Assembly: GCA_023436175.1 (NCBI GenBank) | Contig: JAEZKE010000143.1 | Coordinates: 1 to 59,282, forward strand | Direction of reading: 5' to 3' | DNA length: 59,282 bases | Source: Methanobacteriota archaeon | GTDB lineage: Archaea; Methanobacteriota; Methanobacteria; Methanobacteriales; Methanobacteriaceae | Shown here: one piece after another, positions 26,332 to 36,110 of the stretch | Numbering within the stretch: the first letter of the stretch is position 1 | Layout of the letters: every line of letters begins with the position of its first letter | Program-made: the position numbers and the translations under genes | The notes under the pieces: model-generated | Database searches by the model: none | What the model saw: the letters and a program-made list of their open reading frames with translations, nothing else | What the model was told of the DNA's origin: nothing

Positions 26332-27774
26332 ATGAATTTCAAAACTCTTGAAGTGAAAAAAGATGATAAAACATCGAGTAGTGAATTTAAATGTAAGATG
26401 GGAGTTATGAGAGAATATTTTAGAATTCCCAACAATGTTGCTATAATTGCCACTATAAACGGAAATATCACGGAAGATGATTTAATTGATGTTTTAAAGA
26501 AAGTTACTGAAATGCATCCGTTTACGGGAGTTCGGGTTGTTATTGATAGCGACCATGATGCATGGTTTACAGATGAAGGTGTTGCACCATTGCAACTTAA
26601 GGTTATTAATAGAAAATCTAACAGGCAGTGGATAGCTATTGTTGAAAATGAACATAATATACCTTTTGATTTTGAGAGGGGACCGTTAATTAGATTTATA
26701 CTTCTAAAATCAGAAGAAATCTCTGATCTTATTGTTATTTGCCAGCATTCCATCTGCGATGGAATTTCATTAACAGATATTATCCAGGATATTATGTTTC
26801 TATTAAGTAGTCCAGATGCCAAGGTCAAAAGGATAGATCCCATTTTACCAGTACCTGCAAATTTCCCTGCAGTACCTATTCAAGTAAAATTAAAACTATT
26901 AAAAAATAAGTTAATAATGAGCAGAATTAACAGGAAATGGGATAAACAAAGAGTAATATTTGATGAAAAGGATTACCAGAATATTCATGAGGCTTACACT
27001 CAAAAATATAAACATCGAATAATCGTAGAAGAATTAACTGAGTCTCAAACTTCTGCTCTCGTAGATTGGTGCCATCAAAACCATGTAACAGTTAACTCTG
27101 CATTATCCGTAGCATTTCTCGCTGGAAAGTATGCCATTGGGGGCGAATCCAATAATAACAACCGCAGGATACAAATTGCGGTAAATATAAGGGATAAATT
27201 TAAAAAACCTGTTAAACGGGTTTTTGGACTTTTAGCTGGAGGTATCAAATTTGAATTTGAATATCTTTTAGATAAAACGTTTTCAGATAATGTAAATTTA
27301 TTTCACCAGGAAGTATTGCATGAACTAAAGGGAAATAAAATCTTAGAACCTCTTATTGGATATTATATTAGTCCTACCCTTACAGACGGCATTAATTTCG
27401 CCACTTATGGTAGATGGGTACCCAATGGTTTCAGCAGGTACGAAAAACTATCCCAGTTCATTCAAAACAAAACCAGTAAAGCTGTAGATATATCAAACCA
27501 GATTATAGACAATATGCCTGGGTTGATGATATCAAATTTAGGCTTAATTAAAACCTCAAAAGAATATGGTTCTCTTAAATTGAATCAATTATATTTCGTT
27601 ACTTCCTCCTCTCCTTTTTTAGACCTTGTTGTTGGTGTAGTAACTGTCAGAGGGAAGCTAACGTTAACCATGAATTATATGGAAGATGACACTTCAGATG
27701 ACCTTGGTATAAAACTGGAAAAAATAATGCATAAAAGTATCGAACAGTTAAATAAAGCTGTAAAAGGGGGATAA
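26332..27774 (+). CDS. Stand-alone condensation-domain/acyltransferase-like protein
   Basis: A 480-residue protein of the chloramphenicol acetyltransferase-like condensation superfamily (alcohol acetyltransferase and WES/PapA-like). The active-site motif HHxxxDG is QHSICDG at residues 138-144: the catalytic second histidine and the DG are kept, the first histidine is glutamine. A DFGWG-like latch is not obvious; the region LDLVVGVVTVRGKLTLTMNY near the C terminus matches the family end. It has no carrier protein or adenylation gene nearby. It follows the flippase with an 8-bp gap, so it may acylate a glycolipid precursor. That role is inferred. Confidence 0.8.
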   Translation: MNFKTLEVKKDDKTSSSEFKCKMGVMREYFRIPNNVAIIATINGNITEDDLIDVLKKVTEMHPFTGVRVVIDSDHDAWFTDEGVAPLQLKVINRKSNRQWIAIVENEHNIPFDFERGPLIRFILLKSEEISDLIVICQHSICDGISLTDIIQDIMFLLSSPDAKVKRIDPILPVPANFPAVPIQVKLKLLKNKLIMSRINRKWDKQRVIFDEKDYQNIHEAYTQKYKHRIIVEELTESQTSALVDWCHQNHVTVNSALSVAFLAGKYAIGGESNNNNRRIQIAVNIRDKFKKPVKRVFGLLAGGIKFEFEYLLDKTFSDNVNLFHQEVLHELKGNKILEPLIGYYISPTLTDGINFATYGRWVPNGFSRYEKLSQFIQNKTSKAVDISNQIIDNMPGLMISNLGLIKTSKEYGSLKLNQLYFVTSSSPFLDLVVGVVTVRGKLTLTMNYMEDDTSDDLGIKLEKIMHKSIEQLNKAVKGG

Positions 27775-27840
27775 ACCCCTACTTTTAAAATATAAATGGA
27801 TTTTTAATTAATATGGATACATATATTTAGATTCCCTTGT

Positions 27841-28740
27841 TTATTTGCTTCTTATTCTTTGGGGAATGGTTTTAATAGTGAGAGAGACGAAAGTTAATGG
27901 TATAATTACAGGGTAAATTATGTTAAACTTGTTTAAAGCGTTATTTTTAGTGCCTATCATAAATGGGATTATGCATGTTTTGTAGAAAATGTTTTTAAGG
28001 GCTTTGTATGATAGTTCACTGCCATATTCTTGAAAGAGGTAGACACATAGTAACAATGAATCCTGGTACCATCCTTTTATGTCTGTTATTTTTCCAAATG
28101 AAGCATTGTCTCCGTGTAATCTGTATTTTGAAAGAGGTTCTTTCATATAATAAAATTGATATCTATAAGATAAATCTGCGTAAAATTGGGTGTCATTCAG
28201 GTATTTCAAATTTTCATTGTACTGCATATCTTTGATGTTTTCCCTTTTCATAATAATGCCAGAACCAGAGATCCATGAGTTAATAATATCTTCAAAGACG
28301 TATCCCTGGGGAGTGGCATTTTTATATTTTTCACTGCTTATTTCCCCAGTAAGATTTGAATTAGAATCAATTATTGCTGAGTTACACCATACCACTAAAT
28401 TTTCATTTCCTTCAAGGATTTCTACTTGTTTTTCCAATTTTTCACTTACCCATACATCATCTGATGCTATTAATGCAATATATTTTCCTGTTGAGTTTTC
28501 CACGCCTTCATTTATGGTTTTTGAAATGCCCAAATTCTTCTTGTGAAAGATTTTTTTAATTCTGTTATCTTTTTGGGCTAATTCTTCAATTATTTGCCTG
28601 GATCTATCATTAGATCTATCATCTATAATGATCAGTTCAAGATTCTTGAAAGTTTGCCCTAAAACGCTTTCAATTGCTTCTAAAATAAACTTTTCATGGT
28701 TATAAGACGGCATTATTACGCTAACAACTGGCAATTTCAC
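27841..28740 (-). CDS. Glycosyltransferase family 2
   Basis: A 299-residue GT-A glycosyltransferase. The N terminus is VSVIMPSYNHEKFILEAIES, with LIIDDRSNDRSRQII, and the metal motif lies in IALIASDDVW. No C-terminal helices of a polymerising type are clear except a short hydrophobic stretch. It probably transfers one sugar from a nucleotide sugar in the cytosol. Its start overlaps the DegT stop by 4 bp, so it is the last gene of the glycan operon. Confidence 0.9.
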   Translation of the reverse strand: MKLPVVSVIMPSYNHEKFILEAIESVLGQTFKNLELIIIDDRSNDRSRQIIEELAQKDNRIKKIFHKKNLGISKTINEGVENSTGKYIALIASDDVWVSEKLEKQVEILEGNENLVVWCNSAIIDSNSNLTGEISSEKYKNATPQGYVFEDIINSWISGSGIIMKRENIKDMQYNENLKYLNDTQFYADLSYRYQFYYMKEPLSKYRLHGDNASFGKITDIKGWYQDSLLLCVYLFQEYGSELSYKALKNIFYKTCIIPFMIGTKNNALNKFNIIYPVIIPLTFVSLTIKTIPQRIRSK

Positions 28741-29828
28741 TCACCCACCAGTAAACAATCTGTGACCTTTAAAATATCTTCGTAGTCCATCCATGGATGC
28801 ATGGGTAATGACAATATTTCATTGCATATCTGATCCGTTGTATCTAAACTAAAATCATTATTTAAACTGGAATATGCCTTTTGTTTATGAACCGGTATTG
28901 GATAATGTATTTGAGTATGTATATTGTTTTTAAGAAGTTTCTTTTTTAGATAATCCCTATTTCTACTCCTTACTACATAAAGATGGTAAGCATGTTTGGA
29001 ATATGGTTTTTCAACAGGTGCAATTACATCAGAGCCCTTAAGTAATTCTGTGTATACCTCAGCATTTTTTCGCCTGCTTTCAATCCATCCATCCAGATGT
29101 TTTAACTTAGTTTGAAGAATTACCGCCTGTAATTCATCTAGCCTGCTGTTAATCCCCACAAAATCATGATGATACTTTTCTGACTGGCCATAGTTTCTCA
29201 TCCGAATAAGCTTTTCTTTAAGTTCTTCATTATCAGTAACTATTGCACCACCATCTCCATAGGCCCCTAAGTTTTTGGTAGGATAAAAACTAAAACAACC
29301 CATGTCGCCTATACTGCCTGCTTTTTTTCCATTATATTCTGCACCATGTGCCTGGCATGCATCTTCTATTATATAAAGACCATAATCCTCCTTTAGTTTG
29401 CATATAGGATCCATATCTGCAGGATGTCCATATAAATGGACAGGCAAAATAGCTTTAGTTTTATTTGTTATCTTTTCTTCTATTTTCAATATATCCATGC
29501 AATATGTATCGGGATTTATATCAACAAAAACGGGTTTAGCACCATTCCTAACAATAGCATCAACTGTTGAGGTGAATGTATGTGAAACTGTAATTACTTC
29601 ATCGCCTTTACCTACTCCAATAGATTTAAGTGAAAGAAAAAGGGCATCAGAACCAGAATTAACACCTACAGTATAATCAGTACCTGTATACTTTGAAAAC
29701 TCTTCTTCAAATTTTTTCACTTCTTCTCCTAATACATAAAATCCGGAATTAAGAACTTTTTGGATATTAAAATTCAATTCTTCACTTATAGAAAGATATT
29801 CTTTTTTTAAATCAGCTAGCAAAACCAT
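28737..29828 (-). CDS. DegT/DnrJ/EryC1-family PLP aminotransferase (FdtB-like)
   Basis: A 363-residue aspartate-aminotransferase-fold enzyme that aminates a keto-sugar nucleotide. The family signatures are VGVNSGSDALFLSLKSIGVG (phosphate-binding), IIEDACQAHGAEYNGKKAGS and the PLP lysine in CFSFYPTKNLGAYGDGGAIV. With the FdtA-type isomerase in the same operon, the best substrate is dTDP-3-keto-6-deoxyhexose, giving a 3-amino-3,6-dideoxyhexose. The enzyme class is firm; the substrate is inferred. It is separated by 2 bp from the upstream FemAB-like gene and overlaps the downstream GT2 gene by 4 bp. Confidence 0.92.
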   Translation of the reverse strand: MVLLADLKKEYLSISEELNFNIQKVLNSGFYVLGEEVKKFEEEFSKYTGTDYTVGVNSGSDALFLSLKSIGVGKGDEVITVSHTFTSTVDAIVRNGAKPVFVDINPDTYCMDILKIEEKITNKTKAILPVHLYGHPADMDPICKLKEDYGLYIIEDACQAHGAEYNGKKAGSIGDMGCFSFYPTKNLGAYGDGGAIVTDNEELKEKLIRMRNYGQSEKYHHDFVGINSRLDELQAVILQTKLKHLDGWIESRRKNAEVYTELLKGSDVIAPVEKPYSKHAYHLYVVRSRNRDYLKKKLLKNNIHTQIHYPIPVHKQKAYSSLNNDFSLDTTDQICNEILSLPMHPWMDYEDILKVTDCLLVGE

Positions 29829-29830
29829 AA

Positions 29831-30838
29831 TTACATCCCCATATCTATTAACTCAATAAAAAAGTCTATTCTAAACATCATAATCATCAAAAAGCTCATT
29901 AAGACCAGTTTCAACTCATAAGAGTCATAAACAACAGATCTTGCCCCGAATCTCTCTTTAAAGCCAATTAAACCGCGATTCAAATAAAACCCATTATTTT
30001 CTGTAGATATACCAAAATCAAAATATTTTTTTCCAAGGCAATACTGGTTGATTATCTTATCATAAATGAAACTAGATGCATATAATTCCATTCCTCGCTC
30101 AGTAGCTCCTTGATACTGTGCATGGACAACATTTTCACTCTCATAAATCAATAACCCATCCACCATTTCACCATTATATTCAACTGCAAAGAGTTTTATA
30201 TTTTCAGGAAATTTAGTGGCCAGATAATCCATCTCCTCTGCTGTATGAGTAGGGTTTTTACCATACTTTTTTAACAGTTGCTCTTCTTTCAAACCCATAA
30301 AAGTATCAAAATCATAACTTCTCTTTAAGTTTAACCCTTTATTTTCAGCTTTTTTCTTATTTCGATTCATATTTTTACTAAATGGTATCTTAACATCCAG
30401 TTCAATAGTTGATGAAACTTCTCTCTTTACTAAAACAGCATCATTAATAAAAAGAGCATACAAATCTTCCTCAGATGGATATGAATGATAAATATGAGGT
30501 ATTGCTTTATAAAAAAGTTTTTTTAAACCCCTCTCTTTTAAATATCCTTTTAACGAGTCAAATATCTGCAACATTAAATTAACGTTCATTTTTTGATTGG
30601 TTATAATACCTCCAAATGTCAAACCTGCATGGCTAAACAATGTATCACCCTCAACATTTGCAGGCATCAACGCAATAAGCTCATCATCTTTAAAGAAAAT
30701 TAAAGAATGATCTTCGAATCTATCAGAATGGTATTCCATGTAATCCCTTAAAAAAAAGAACACAGCATTTTTGGAATTCTTCACGAAGTTATCCCAGAGT
30801 TCCTTTTCTCCAGGTTCATATTTTTTTATTTTAATCAT
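29831..30838 (-). CDS. FemAB/GNAT-like acyltransferase, copy A
   Basis: A 335-residue protein of the GNAT-like Acetyltransf_6/FemAB group. The N-terminal part (ELWDNFVKNSKNAVFFFLRD) and the later VDGLLIYESENVVHAQYQGA and KYFDFGISTENNGFYLNRGL blocks are typical. Closely related to copy B at 31055; 59 residues in the middle (LMLQIFDSLKGYLKER to KREVSSTIE) are identical. Copy A has a C-terminal hydrophobic extension of about 23 residues not present in B. It may N-acylate the amino sugar or attach an amino acid; inferred from its place between FdtA and DegT. A GGTGGTTAT ribosome binding site precedes the ATG. Confidence 0.82.
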   Translation of the reverse strand: MIKIKKYEPGEKELWDNFVKNSKNAVFFFLRDYMEYHSDRFEDHSLIFFKDDELIALMPANVEGDTLFSHAGLTFGGIITNQKMNVNLMLQIFDSLKGYLKERGLKKLFYKAIPHIYHSYPSEEDLYALFINDAVLVKREVSSTIELDVKIPFSKNMNRNKKKAENKGLNLKRSYDFDTFMGLKEEQLLKKYGKNPTHTAEEMDYLATKFPENIKLFAVEYNGEMVDGLLIYESENVVHAQYQGATERGMELYASSFIYDKIINQYCLGKKYFDFGISTENNGFYLNRGLIGFKERFGARSVVYDSYELKLVLMSFLMIMMFRIDFFIELIDMGM

Positions 30839-31054
30839 ATAACCACCATAAACTTATAATGTAATAATTTCGCCGTATAAGTTTTAACTTTAATTAGGAC
30901 ACTAAAAAGCCTAGAATTACATTATTAATGAATTAATCATGCTTTTTTAACTATCTGAGCCCAATCTTCTGATATGATTTATTCAAAAGTTAAATAACCC
31001 TTTATATAATCCAAATTCATTACTTCAATGAAATTTTTATAATAATCTCCCACA

Positions 31055-31987
31055 TCATAAGTTCAGCTCGTATGAATCATATACTGTAGATCTTGCTCCA
31101 AATCTCTCTTTAAAATCAATTAAACCGCGATTCAAATAAAAACCATTGTTTTCTGTAGATATCCCAAAATCAAAGTATTTTTTTTGAGGATAATGGTTAA
31201 TAATTTTATCAAAAAGTAAACTTGGAACATGTAGATCCATTCCTAATTCATTAGCTTCCTGATACTGTGCATGGATTACGTTCCTATTTTCATATATTAC
31301 TACTCCGCCAATCAGATTTCCATTCTGCTCAGCTGCAAAAAGTTTTATATTTTCAGGAAATTTACTGGCTAAATATTCCATTTCACCTGAGGTATGAGTA
31401 GGCTTTAATCCATATTTTTTAAACAACTGTTCCTCTTTTAAAACCATAAAAGTACTAAAATCATAACTTCGTTTTATGCTCAATTCCTCATCTTGAACTT
31501 TTTTAATATTTCGTTTTATATTCCGACTGTAAGGGATTTTATGAACCATTTCAATAGTTGATGAAACTTCTCTCTTTACTAAAACAGCATCATTAATAAA
31601 AAGAGCATATAAATCTTCCTCAGACGGATATGAATGATAAATATGAGGTATTGCTTTATAAAAAAGTTTTTTTAAACCCCTCTCTTTTAAATATCCTTTT
31701 AATGAATCAAATATCTGCAACATTAAAGAAGTTTTCATCTTTCGATTGGTTATAATGCCTCCAAATGTCAAACCAGCGTGACTGAATATAATATTGCCAT
31801 CAATATTTGCAGGCATCAAAGCAACAGGTTTGTTATTCCTTAAGAAAATTAAAGAATGATCTTCAAATCTATCAGAATGGTATTCCATGTAATCCCTTAA
31901 AAAAAAGAACACACCATTTTTGGAATTCTTCACGAAGTTATCCCAGAGTTCCTTTTCTTTTGCTTCGTATCTTTTTATTTTAATCAT
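31055..31987 (-). CDS. FemAB/GNAT-like acyltransferase, copy B
   Basis: A 310-residue paralogue of copy A. Family blocks: ELWDNFVKNSKNGVFFFLRD, IGGVVIYENRNVIHAQYQEA and KYFDFGISTENNGFYLNRGL. It ends at YELNL, where copy A runs on. A region of 178 bp (31550-31727) is 98 percent identical to copy A, whereas the neighbouring sequence is much more diverged. ATG 31987 follows GGTGGTTAA. It lies 63 bp after FdtA, so it belongs to the same operon, with likely function in sugar N-acylation or peptide-type transfer. Confidence 0.82.
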   Translation of the reverse strand: MIKIKRYEAKEKELWDNFVKNSKNGVFFFLRDYMEYHSDRFEDHSLIFLRNNKPVALMPANIDGNIIFSHAGLTFGGIITNRKMKTSLMLQIFDSLKGYLKERGLKKLFYKAIPHIYHSYPSEEDLYALFINDAVLVKREVSSTIEMVHKIPYSRNIKRNIKKVQDEELSIKRSYDFSTFMVLKEEQLFKKYGLKPTHTSGEMEYLASKFPENIKLFAAEQNGNLIGGVVIYENRNVIHAQYQEANELGMDLHVPSLLFDKIINHYPQKKYFDFGISTENNGFYLNRGLIDFKERFGARSTVYDSYELNL

Positions 31988-32050
31988 TTAACCACCATGT
32001 AGTAGATTATATGTTTTCAGTAGTGCCGGAAACTTCAGCTTAGTTAATTT

Positions 32051-32491
32051 TTACTTATTTAACTCCAATGAATCCTCTAATGCAACTTCCTTAAAATTTG
32101 AATAGTTTCTTATGTAATCTTCTTCATTAAATGATTCAGATGCTAAAACTAAGCATACAGACCCTGAAGAGAAGTTATCTAATTCACGCCATACCATATG
32201 AGGAATATAAAGGCCATAATAAGATCTGTTCAAATGAAAACGTTCCTTATTCTGGCCATCATCTAATATAACATCAAAACTACCATTTGCTGCAATAATA
32301 AACTGTTCTAATCCTTTATGTGCATGACCTCCCCTACTTTCTCCTCCAGGAACATCATAAAGATAGTAAACCCTCTTGATTTCAAAGGGCACGTGTTCAG
32401 TCTGTTCAATAAATGTCAGGTTACCCCTGTTGTCTTCAATTTTAGGGAGATACATTATTTTACATTCTGATATTCTCGGTTCTTTAAACAT
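32051..32491 (-). CDS. dTDP-4-keto-6-deoxyglucose 3,4-ketoisomerase, FdtA/QdtA-like
   Basis: A 146-residue cupin enzyme. The family signatures are DNRGNLTFIEQTEHVPFEIK, YYLYDVPGGESRGGHAHKGL with the histidines of the active site, and LYIPHMVWRELDNFS. It moves the keto group from C4 to C3 of a dTDP-6-deoxyhexulose; FdtA and QdtA differ in C4 stereochemistry, which I cannot assign. It feeds the DegT aminotransferase downstream. The dTDP-glucose synthase and dehydratase needed for the substrate are not in the window. Confidence 0.9.
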   Translation of the reverse strand: MFKEPRISECKIMYLPKIEDNRGNLTFIEQTEHVPFEIKRVYYLYDVPGGESRGGHAHKGLEQFIIAANGSFDVILDDGQNKERFHLNRSYYGLYIPHMVWRELDNFSSGSVCLVLASESFNEEDYIRNYSNFKEVALEDSLELNK

Positions 32492-32643
32492 TTTAAACCA
32501 CCTACTTTCTTTTTATTCTTTAATACTTTTCAAACGTGATTTTTAAACTATTTAGTTATTATTTAAGCCTTAAGCTCAAACTTACAGTTTATATGAGAAA
32601 ATATAGTTAAATCATCTGATTTTATTCCAATTTTCCCATTCTT

Positions 32644-33771
32644 TCAGTAATTATAAACCTCTTTATAAACTTTCAAAGTTTCCCAAGCTGTTTTTTTCCA
32701 ATTAAACATTTCAGCTCGTTTTAAACCTTTCTTAATAAGAGTTCTCATTGTTTCATCATCTGATAATGTCCTGTTAATAGCGCCCGCAAGTTTTTTAGGA
32801 TCATAGGGATTGATGAGTTTTGCAGCATCTCCAACTATTTCAGGTAAAGAGCTGCTACATGAAGTTATAACAGGAGTACCACATGCCATAGCCTCTAATG
32901 GAGGCAAACCAAAGCCAGCGTATATACAGGGATATAAAAAAAGATCAGCGGCATTGTAAAGACCTACTAAATCATCATTAGAAACTACACCTGTGAAAAT
33001 CACATGGTCTTCAAGCCCCAAGGTAGTTATAATCTGAAATATTTCTTCAGCTCTATCTACAGCACCCCCAACCATCACTAATTTATGTTCCAAACCATCT
33101 TTTCGTGCTAAGTAATAAGCTTCAAGTAGACGTGGAATGTTTTTTATGGGATGTAAACCACCCACAGACAAAATAAATTTAAAATTTAACCTGTATTTTT
33201 CCCTAACTTTTTCTATCTGTTTAGAGTTTAATAGCCTGAAACTTTCATTTTTTCCATTGTAAATTACTTCTATATCCTCCTCTGGGACATTCAAATGTTC
33301 CATAATATCTCTTTGAGAGTTATATGAAACTGTAATTACTTTATCTGCTTTACTAATGGTTTTTTTAAGAAGTAAACGGTGCAAAATTACATCTCCCCTT
33401 TTAAAAAGATTTGGGAAGAGCAGTGGTGTTAAATCATGCACAGTGATTACTTTTCGAAATGGTTGGTTGAAAGTAAATGGTCCCATCTCATAGGGATCAT
33501 GAACAACATCTAAATTATATCTCTTTAACTCTCGAGGTAAGGTGAAGTATCTCCAGAACATATAACTTCCCCATCCTTTTATAAATCGATTTTTTGGGAT
33601 AATAATTTCACTATTTTGGCTATAAATGTCCAAATTATTCTTCAAGTAATGTATAAGGTGGTAATTATTCTCATTATCCATTTTACCCAGATTTTTTACA
33701 AGTTGATGAGTGTAAACCCCGATTCCTCCACTATATTCATCTATAAAGCTACTAATAATTCCTATATCCAT
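32644..33771 (-). CDS. Glycosyltransferase family 4
   Basis: A 375-residue GT-B glycosyltransferase. The N-terminal part has DEYSGGIGVYTHQLVKNLGK; the C-terminal nucleotide-sugar site is in FILSVGGLHPIKNIPRLLEA and YPCIYAGFGLPPLEAMACGT, with the E-x7-E pair. It stands upstream of FdtA and downstream of the DUF2206 gene on the same strand with gaps of 152 and 29 bp. The sugar is unknown. Confidence 0.92.
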   Translation of the reverse strand: MDIGIISSFIDEYSGGIGVYTHQLVKNLGKMDNENNYHLIHYLKNNLDIYSQNSEIIIPKNRFIKGWGSYMFWRYFTLPRELKRYNLDVVHDPYEMGPFTFNQPFRKVITVHDLTPLLFPNLFKRGDVILHRLLLKKTISKADKVITVSYNSQRDIMEHLNVPEEDIEVIYNGKNESFRLLNSKQIEKVREKYRLNFKFILSVGGLHPIKNIPRLLEAYYLARKDGLEHKLVMVGGAVDRAEEIFQIITTLGLEDHVIFTGVVSNDDLVGLYNAADLFLYPCIYAGFGLPPLEAMACGTPVITSCSSSLPEIVGDAAKLINPYDPKKLAGAINRTLSDDETMRTLIKKGLKRAEMFNWKKTAWETLKVYKEVYNY

Positions 33772-33800
33772 AATTAACCTCCAGTTAAATTATATTTGAT

Positions 33801-36110
33801 TTATTCACGGACCATTGATCCATAGATATATGAACCTCCATCATCATAGATCCTAAATCGCCCCTTGAGTATTTCATCAGGTGAATAATAGCCCTCATTT
33901 GTTACTATGTTAGCTCCAGCCATTTGAGATATCAAAACCTGATTTCGGGCTATATTCACAGTTCCTAAAAACACGTAGGACGAACTATTCACCAGATCAA
34001 AATATGCAGGGATTTCTGTACATAAAACCATGCTGTTTAAAACACTGGCCCTATTTTTATCAGCATAAATAGCAGTATTATTGTTAGAATATTTTTGTAA
34101 CCATTTACCACTCATTACTTCTCTTTGATCGAATTTAGGGAAATCACAAGTTGCACTGAGGGCAATAGACGTAACATCTGCCTTATCTAAAACTTGGTAT
34201 GTAAAACCAGTGTCAAAAAACAAAAAAACTATTAAGAAAATAGAGATCACTGCAAATAAATTATTACGACTAATTTTTGAAAATGGTTTAAACTTTAAAA
34301 ATGGTCTAAACAAATGGAATATTTTTATAATTCCAACTACACAAAATGGTGCTAAAATAATTAATGACATGTGATATAAGCGGGAAGTGTTCATCTGACT
34401 GGAGAAGAAAGGTAAAAAAACTCCCGCCATTAATACTATAAATGCAGCTAAACTGAGGGATTTAAATTCTTTTTTAAATTTCATCCCATCTTTTCCAAAT
34501 AATAATGCCAGGACGCCTATAGCTATAAATAACTGGCTAACCAGATAGAAATCCTTTTGCAGATTACGCAGCGGCGTAACCTGTTGCTGCATCACCAAAC
34601 TTAAACCTTGAGTGGCACTCGGATCCATAAAACTGTAAAGATTACCTATTATGCTGCAGCCTATGTTAATGAAACTCTGGAAAATTGTAGAATTAGATGT
34701 GTAAATATCCCATATTAAAATGAATAATATGAATAGGGCTACAAAAGGAGGGGTAATAATAATCCTGCTTTTCTTAATAATAGATCTATACTGTTTTATT
34801 TTTGTGTTGATTTCATGTTTTTCATTGTTACCAAACTTACTTTTAGCCAAATATTTTTTAAATACATAAAATGGATTCTTATCAAGAACGTACAGGAATA
34901 TCATGCTCACGGATAAAATAAACATCATAATATACGCTAATCCATAATGAGCTACAACAATGGACATTCCAAAAATTATAGCTAGAACTGACCTTTTTGT
35001 TACATCCATCTTTTCACTGACCATTATCATCAGTACCAACACTAACATGAGTTCTGCTACTTGTTGCCGGATTAATGATACCATTTCTGTGTAAAAGGTG
35101 AACTGTATCATAAAGAAAAATGCTGCAAAGAAAGCTACACGGGGACTGGTCTGTTTATGGAACACATAATATAAGCCTAAAGGTGTTAATGAAAAAATAA
35201 ATGGATAGACAATTTTCATTATCCAGATTAATCCTGTGCTAATGAAAGTGGAAAGAATAGGAGCCATCATCATTACGCTTAACATAGAATTATAATTCAT
35301 AGGAAGATTTTGATCCCAAAAAGAGTTTGCAATAACTTGATTTGCTAAAAAGTATTCAATATTTACATCCCAACCCCATATATAATTAGTAATCAAAGCT
35401 TTGTGCAATAAAAGGGAAAATGAAATTACAAATACAAATAAGGAATAATATTTAGAATTGATCTTACCTATACCGACAAGCAATGCCATTAAACCTATTA
35501 AAAATATCATTAGCATTGTTAAAGTGTTAGATTGGTAAACATTCATCATGTAAGCACCTAAAACACTTAAAAAAGGTATTAAAAGTGGAAATAGGAGTTG
35601 TGGTGTTATTAAATTGTTGACTTTTACATGATTTGGTGGTGATTTTTTAATTACCATATCCTTCAGATTTCGTAGAATTAATTTGTATCTCCTGCCTTTA
35701 TCGACTTTATAACAAATAAAACACAAAATAACTGTGAAAATATTAATAGTAAAGAAAATTGATACAAAAGAGAGCGGTTTACTACTTCCAAAAAGGGGAT
35801 ATATTGTATTCATCAAAAATCCCACTAACATGAGGACAGCTAGACTTAATCCAACAGTATACAAAAGAACTGGCCCATTATGTTCCATTCCATCTAAATC
35901 TAACAAACGAAGTAAAAGCATACCTGGAACAAACAAGATAAATATAAATCCAACTATATTTTTAATAATAGGGATATTTAAACCAGCGTAGTCCAGAAAA
36001 AGGAGTACAGAAAATATAATTTGAATTGCAATAATCAATGTAAGAAATTCTTTAATCCTCCAGTCTTTCATACGAAAAGGGTTTTTTAAATACATTCTAA
36101 AATCCCCCAT
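33801..36110 (-). CDS. DUF2206 multi-spanning membrane protein
   Basis: A 769-residue integral membrane protein with about 14-16 hydrophobic helices over residues 20-640 and a C-terminal soluble part (residues about 655-769) ending in RIYDDGGSYIYGSMVRE. It is the archaeal DUF2206 family; its topology recalls membrane glycosyltransferases or polymerases with an outer domain, and the glycan-cluster setting agrees, but no activity is known. The ATG at 36110 overlaps the end of the upstream GT4 gene by 14 bp; ATG 36095, just past that stop and after GGGGGATTTTAGA, is an equally good start. Confidence 0.85.
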   Translation of the reverse strand: MGDFRMYLKNPFRMKDWRIKEFLTLIIAIQIIFSVLLFLDYAGLNIPIIKNIVGFIFILFVPGMLLLRLLDLDGMEHNGPVLLYTVGLSLAVLMLVGFLMNTIYPLFGSSKPLSFVSIFFTINIFTVILCFICYKVDKGRRYKLILRNLKDMVIKKSPPNHVKVNNLITPQLLFPLLIPFLSVLGAYMMNVYQSNTLTMLMIFLIGLMALLVGIGKINSKYYSLFVFVISFSLLLHKALITNYIWGWDVNIEYFLANQVIANSFWDQNLPMNYNSMLSVMMMAPILSTFISTGLIWIMKIVYPFIFSLTPLGLYYVFHKQTSPRVAFFAAFFFMIQFTFYTEMVSLIRQQVAELMLVLVLMIMVSEKMDVTKRSVLAIIFGMSIVVAHYGLAYIMMFILSVSMIFLYVLDKNPFYVFKKYLAKSKFGNNEKHEINTKIKQYRSIIKKSRIIITPPFVALFILFILIWDIYTSNSTIFQSFINIGCSIIGNLYSFMDPSATQGLSLVMQQQVTPLRNLQKDFYLVSQLFIAIGVLALLFGKDGMKFKKEFKSLSLAAFIVLMAGVFLPFFSSQMNTSRLYHMSLIILAPFCVVGIIKIFHLFRPFLKFKPFSKISRNNLFAVISIFLIVFLFFDTGFTYQVLDKADVTSIALSATCDFPKFDQREVMSGKWLQKYSNNNTAIYADKNRASVLNSMVLCTEIPAYFDLVNSSSYVFLGTVNIARNQVLISQMAGANIVTNEGYYSPDEILKGRFRIYDDGGSYIYGSMVRE

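Noticed and set aside
26301..26843. 180-codon minus-strand frame over the condensation-domain gene
   Set aside because: No recognisable motif or start context, and overlaps a clear coding region.
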